From Dromiciops gliroides (taxonomy: Eukaryota; Chordata; Mammalia; Microbiotheria; Microbiotheriidae): a stretch of 64,000 nt of DNA. Below, one piece after another: positions 59,600 through 64,000 of the stretch. Each line of letters starts with the position of its first letter. Positions within the stretch are counted from its first letter, which is position 1. Under the pieces are notes generated by a model. It was not told where the DNA came from. It saw only the letters and a list, made by a program, of their open reading frames with translations, and made no database searches. The stretch spans positions 5,296,223-5,360,222 of the forward strand of contig NC_057866.1 of the NCBI RefSeq assembly GCF_019393635.1. Reading direction: 5' to 3'. Made by a program: the position numbers and the translations under genes.

Positions 59600-60000
59600 A
59601 AGAGGTGATGGCCATCCCCCGCACAAGTGCAGGGCTGCCCGGCTACCCCGAAGGCACGGCTCCATTGGCCACTTTCCTGATTGAGAAGTTTCGGAGGCTC
59701 CCTATGGCCGATAGGCTAAGGTACAAAAATAGAACCTCCTCAGTTTGGCATTTAAAGTCCTCCCCAGGCTGGCTCCAGCTGGCCTTCCCAGAATGCCCTC
59801 ATAGCATTGTTCCCTGCGCCAGATTGTGGCCCTCCTCAGCATCCCCCCCCCCCCCCCCCGATCCCTGGCTCCCTTCGGGCTTCGGCTCAGCTGCCACATC
59901 CTTCAAGGATCTTTTCCTGACCAAGCCCCTCCCACAGTTGGTAGCACTCTCCTCCCCACATCTAACACTTTGTAGCTACTGGGTAGATATTTTGTATTGA
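59600..60000 (+). mobile_element. L2-like LINE fragment
   Basis: ggctccctatggccgatagg and cagtttggcatttaaagtcc resemble the L2 3' region; diverged. Confidence 0.5.
59843..59859 (+). repeat. C17 homopolymer
   Basis: Uninterrupted run of 17 C within the L2-like fragment; G17 in the ANO1 transcript. Confidence 0.95.
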
Positions 60001-60054
60001 CTTCTGAGCATGAACACTGTATTTTCCTCAGAGTGTCACTTTCCTGAGGGCAGG

Positions 60055-60260
60055 CCCATAGGGCACTGGCCTTGGAGCCAGAAAGACCCAAGTTCAAATC
60101 CTGCTTCAGACACTTAATAGCTGTGTGACCCTACCTCAGTTTCCTTATCTGTAAAATGGGGATAATAGTGACACCTACCTCCCAGGGTTGTTGTGAGGAA
60201 CAAATAAGTCAAGTTTCCTATGTCAAATGCTTTACAAACCGTAAAGCCCTACAACCATGT
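60055..60260 (+). mobile_element. MIR SINE, nearly full length
   Basis: gcactggccttggagccaga, tagctgtgtgaccctacctc, cttatctgtaaaatggggat and gttgttgtgaggaacaaata. Confidence 0.78.
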
Positions 60261-60451
60261 TATCACGGGCTCATTGTTGTAAGCTATCCTAAGTACCCCG
60301 TAGAGCACCTGGTAAATAATAAAGGCCTCCTATTCACTGCGGACGAGCTTGCTGGGGGACCCTTTGCTGGGTGAGGCAGCTGCAGGCCCCTGAGAGAACG
60401 CAGTCACCACTCAGTTCCCACAAAGGGAAGTGCGGGGCAGTGGGCACCTAC

Positions 60452-60523
60452 CTCCTTGTGTCGGGAATCCTTCCGAAGGGATTTCTGCAAAACCTTGGCC
60501 TCGTATTCCGCCCTTGGATGAGC
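60452..60523 (-). CDS. ANO1: ANO1 exon 14: helix 2-3 cytosolic linker
   Basis: 72 nt, 24 codons, phase 0 at both ends. It reads AHPRAEYEAKVLQKSLRKD then SRHKE, against human DHPRAEYEARVLEKSLKKESRNKE. The acceptor is ttattccacag and the donor gtaggt. The segment is a charged intracellular linker. The first residue is Ala instead of the human Asp. The following intron (56618-60451) is full of L2 and MIR pieces and holds two long C-runs, which are G-runs in the transcript. Confidence 0.96.
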
Positions 60524-61188
60524 CTGTGGAATAAGGTCAGTCTCAAGTTCAGTTGCAAAGCAGAAGTGCCAGGCCAGCCCAGACGTGAACACTTGGCCAA
60601 CTTCTCCCTAGATTTGGGTCAGCTATGCAGCTGCCCCGTACACAGAGCTGCTGGAGGTTGGTGCCAGTCAGAGGTGTGCCCTGTGGAACCCCTTTCACCC
60701 TGGTCCTTACCCTGGTAGATTCCTGGGAATTCTCCCCACTGGCAATGGATGAGAGGGGCTGCCCCCCACCCCTGGGGCAGCTTCTGTTTCCTGGCAGCAA
60801 GCCCCAGGCAGCGCAAGAACTCACTGACCACAGCGACAGTAGCCTGAGACAAAGGCCATACAGGAATCAGAGAAGGGGGAAAGAACAGCTTCAGCAAGCA
60901 CCGGCGGATGCAAGACCCCCTCCCCCCATTCAAAGGCAGGCATTTGGCTCGGACCAGCTTGAAGAAGAGAAATGAGAATGGAAGAGTGGATGTTAAGACA
61001 GGCCAACACTGGTGGGAAGAAAGGCAGCCTGGCTACTGGGCAAAGGGGCCGACCCAAAAGGACTCTGTCAGAAGCAGGAAAAGAGATGAGATGATGGCCG
61101 AGCATCAGGGGTGAGCGGAAAGTCCCTTTCTGCCAGGAGACAGGGCAGGAGGAGGAAGAGGAGGAAACAGTCATAAAAAGTTCCAAAC

Positions 61189-61200
61189 CTTGATGGTCTC
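61189..61200 (-). CDS. ANO1: ANO1 exon 13: 12-nt alternative microexon (segment c), ETIK
   Basis: Four codons GAG ACC ATC AAG (ETIK) stand where human ANO1 has the alternatively spliced EAVK. They are preceded on the minus strand by a pyrimidine tract (tttctttcttcccccc), a branchpoint-like tactgat and an AG. They are followed by gtttgg. Both borders are phase 0, so inclusion or skipping keeps frame between FEEEE and the HPRAEYE exon. In mammals this segment modulates Ca2+ sensitivity and gating. The placement rests on size, phase, position in the intron and splice signals; the peptide itself matches at only two of four residues. Confidence 0.82.
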
Positions 61201-61689
61201 CTTCATGGATCAGTAAAATGGGGGGAAGAAAGAAACACAAATTTTAAATTACTTCCACGGGCTTAGGGGAGACATTCAGTAAAAATCGCAAGTTTGTTCT
61301 CTTTTTGCTGAGCCATCAGGAAACCAGGAGAAACAGAGCTGGGGGGCGGGGGCTCGGGGTGGGTGGCAAGAGAGACTACTCTGAACGTTCCCTCCCGAGG
61401 CTCATCAAGGCCCCCAGTTATTATTTGGGGAATCAGAATGATAAACCAATCCCAGAGGATGTGATGTGTTTAGGCACTTTAGGCTGATGGGAGGGAAGCA
61501 CAGGGTGTCCTTCACGCTTCCTGATTTTATCCTTAGCTGCATGTGCCCAAATGTCTGGGGACACAAAACACTCCAGGGAGCTAGCATCCCCCTCTTCCCT
61601 TGTCCAGGAGGGACTGGGGGAGGGAGGCAGTAGGGAGAGTAGTCCTACCAGCCAGAAGTTTGCTTTGGAGATACTTGTAAACTCTAAGG

Positions 61690-61850
61690 TGACTCAGCAG
61701 TTTTTATTGACACCATAGCAGCATGGCCTGGCCCTGGAGCCAATGGCCCTGGGTTCAAATTCCAGGCCTGTAGCTTATTAACTGTATGAGAGCCTTCACC
61801 TCTCTGGTCCTGTGTCCTCTCCTCTGTCAAATGAGGGGGCTGAAGGCCTC
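61690..61850 (+). mobile_element. MIR-like fragment
   Basis: catggcctggccctggagcc and ctgggttcaaattccaggcc; diverged, in the intron upstream of microexon 13. Confidence 0.6.
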
Positions 61851-63566
61851 AAGAACTCTGTCCTCTGTAGCCTCACTCTTCCATTTTATGTATGTCAAGG
61901 CACACGAGGACCAGTGACTTCCCTGGTGCGGGATCGTCCTCCACCAGCAGAAAAGACAGCCCGTCCAGAGCTCAGTCTTGAAGGGCTGCTTGTCTTAGGT
62001 CCTGGTGCTATGTCCAGGGCCCAACAGTCAATGAGTGGGAGAGGCTGGGCTTGTCTCGACCGATCCCAAATCTAGCCACCCTAACCACAATGCCATGTTG
62101 TCCGTTAAGTACATGTCAAGAACTCTCCAGACACCCAGGGTTCTCCAGCCGTGCCAAGCCTAGAACTGGGTAAAGAGGGACCTCCCCCCAATTCCCCTCT
62201 TCTCTTCACCCCAGTCATGTCACAGTCAGGTTCTTCCTGACTTACACTGCAAGGTGAGTTCTTTGTATCTCAGCACTCAGCACAGACTTGGCACCAAGCA
62301 ATCTCATTCAGTCAGGCTCTGTCTACAGCACCTATAACCCCACATGTGTGCCCTCCCCATCCCCTGGGCTCCTGGCACGGCAGATACATTACTCAAGTTT
62401 CCTGCCCACAGTATGCCCTACACATGCCTTCTGTGTACATTCCCTGGGCATGCAGGTTTTCTGCACGTGCCCTGCCCCAATATTTTTATGGTAACATGGA
62501 AGAGTGTACCCATATAGCAGGGATCCTTTCTTCTCATTTAATTGTCAGGCTGTTTAATTAAATGTCGTTTGGGGCATAAACTGCTGTGTCTTTTGGTCAG
62601 CTGGTAGATGGAAACACGCCAGTGGGGGCTCATACACTGTGGTTGTCTGTGGGCACTGACCCAGAGAATACCTTCAGCCTGGGTCACACATGTTGGGGCT
62701 TGGGTGCCACATTTTGGAGCACAATGAAGGCAGGGAGTGCTGGGGGCTCAGATAGCTTGCTATACCATGCAAAGGAGCTCATGAAGTCACAGGGCTGGCG
62801 GCTAGTGGGAGCTCTTGAGGCCTTGGGGTCTGGGCCAGAATCATTTCTAATAAATGATCCCGCTTTTTCATCCGACAAGATCTGAGGGACTGCACCCAAG
62901 GAAACCAGCAATTAGTGATGAGTCAATGAGGGCATTTCTGCTGAGATCCTCAGAGAGACAGAGAACACTGGCTTCAAGTCCCTCCACTGAGCCATAATTT
63001 CACTTTGAATCTTCCCGCCACCTTTTAGATCCCCGAGAGGCCAATGGGATTTTTCTCCTTCAGTATTTCCATGTTCCCCCCATCCCCTTGCTGTCAACCA
63101 CACCCGATGGGAGAAGCATTAACCAGAGAGCTGGCCAGAAGGGGGAGGCTTGGGCCCCATCTGTGTGAGCAGTGGCCTTTTGTCTAATGTTCCCCTGGCG
63201 AGGCTGGGGGGCACGCCTGGCTTGTGCCACGTGGCCCAGGCCCCGCTTTGGAGTACACAGGAATCTCCATGGCCACACCAGCGGCTCTGGTCTCCCCCTG
63301 GTGTGGATGTTCAATGCATTCCTGCACATACATGGGGCAGGTCTCCCTGGTAACCAAACATACTTCCCACACATCCGGCAATGAGTTCAGAAGCAGACCA
63401 CGTGGAGGATTTTCCTTCTGCCCTTGGACAGGGATCACTTTACCATCCCATACCACACTCATATAAGGCTGGAGAAAGGATTGAGCTGTTTTGAAACCTA
63501 CAAACTCCCCAGCAACTGAGAGGCAAGAGAAGGGTCCAGATGCAGCCAGCATCCAGTGGCACTGAC

Positions 63567-63649
63567 CTCCTCCTCCTCGAACCCAGTCAGATCCCATTTG
63601 TAGTTGAGCCGCATCTGTTTTCTCTTCCAATGTTCCATAAACATGGCAG
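63567..63649 (-). CDS. ANO1: ANO1 exon 12: end of helix 2 and acidic stretch
   Basis: 83 nt. The first two bases complete a split Ala codon, followed by 27 codons reading [16 protein letters not shown]...GFEEEE. This is the cytosolic end of transmembrane helix 2 and the start of the helix 2-3 linker. The acceptor reads ctgcccag and the donor gtcagt. It ends in phase 0 after four Glu, exactly where segment c joins in human. The acidic run is known in the family to influence Ca2+ and voltage dependence. The following intron (61201-63566) holds a MIR-like SINE near 61.7 kb and an L2-like tail near 62.25 kb. The rest is unrecognised. Confidence 0.96.
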
Positions 63650-64000
63650 CTGGGCAGAAGAGAAAAAAGAAGAGAGAGTCGATCTCACAGGCAATTTTGT
63701 TAATGTCTGTATGGCTGTCAAATCCCACCTCAAGCTGGCTCGGAAAGACCTATTCAGACACATTGGCTGCCAAGGTTGAGATGAGTCACTGGGAGAAGTC
63801 GCCCCATTGGGCTGGCTCAGGTTAGCTGGATGATTCCAGGGACCTGGGCTGGTCTGTCTCCAGCCTCACCATCCCCTCCGGCCCAACCCAACCTCCCAGA
63901 TCTAATGCCAACTCTTTCATGAAACCTTCCCTGGTATCTCTAGCTGGAAGCCACCCTCAAAACACTTTGTTCTCCTCTTGAGACATTTACCACAGTCTCC

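Larger units (their letters stand above)
29434..64000 (-). other. ANO1: ANO1 (TMEM16A) gene, 3' part, continues past the right edge
   Basis: Anoctamin-1 is a plasma-membrane homodimer that conducts chloride when cytosolic Ca2+ rises, in epithelia, smooth muscle, pacemaker cells and sensory neurons. Fifteen exons with AG/GT borders were placed by translation against the remembered human protein. Together they encode about 561 residues (helix 2 end through C-terminus), and every junction phase fits its neighbour. Residues separate it from ANO2: the exon 26 text [12 protein letters not shown] and QQIHKEK is ANO1-like, where ANO2 has SGFVDWMIPD. The promoter, N-terminal cytosolic domain and helix 1 lie outside the window. 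Introns range from 107 bp to about 5.8 kb. Exon numbers used below are the human ones, and in that scheme exons 13 and 15 are the alternative cassettes, as found here. Confidence 0.97.

Overview
The window is vertebrate, and almost certainly marsupial, genomic DNA. At least 17 copies of a tRNA-derived CORE-SINE sit on both strands, beginning GGGGCAGCTAGGTGG and containing GAGTTCAAATC...CTAGCTGTGTGACC. This resembles the WSINE1-type SINEs of Australian marsupials. Copies of MAR1, MIR, L2 and CR1/L3 and marsupial-type L1 3' ends lie alongside. An Australian marsupial, perhaps a dasyurid, fits best, but the species call is inference from repeats.

The only protein-coding gene I can support is the 3' part of ANO1 (TMEM16A, calcium-activated chloride channel) on the minus strand. 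Fifteen consecutive exons run from 63649 down to the stop codon at 31111. They encode about 561 residues, from the end of transmembrane helix 2 to the C-terminus, and match human exons 12-26 in order, phase and approximate length. Upstream exons lie beyond 64000. All six residues known to coordinate Ca2+ are present (N and E in helix 6, EYME in helix 7, E and D in helix 8). Both alternatively spliced cassettes of this part of the gene are recognisable: a 12-nt microexon at 61189-61200 (segment c, ETIK here versus EAVK in human) and a 75-nt exon at 56543-56617 (segment d). Exon 18 (52699-52811) carries one extra base relative to the family, which breaks the frame; an assembly error is the likeliest cause.

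Region by region: 1-2150 is an L1 3' half with two nested SINEs. 2160-6460 holds SINEs, a probable solo LTR (4711-5431, a fossil) and a second L1 3' end. 6470-8060 is AT-rich with no repeat I recognise. 8700-29400 is intergenic DNA built mostly of L2, CR1/L3, MIR, L1 and SINE pieces plus microsatellites. 29434-31110 is the likely ANO1 3' UTR. 31111-64000 is ANO1 exons with repeat-filled introns. FADD, which follows ANO1 in the human genome, is not seen in the 29 kb downstream.

No new biological system is evident. The points most worth checking are the segment c substitution, the exon 18 frameshift, the pair of related 255-bp copies at 8.8 and 37.0 kb, and the long homopolymer and pyrimidine tracts in ANO1 introns.
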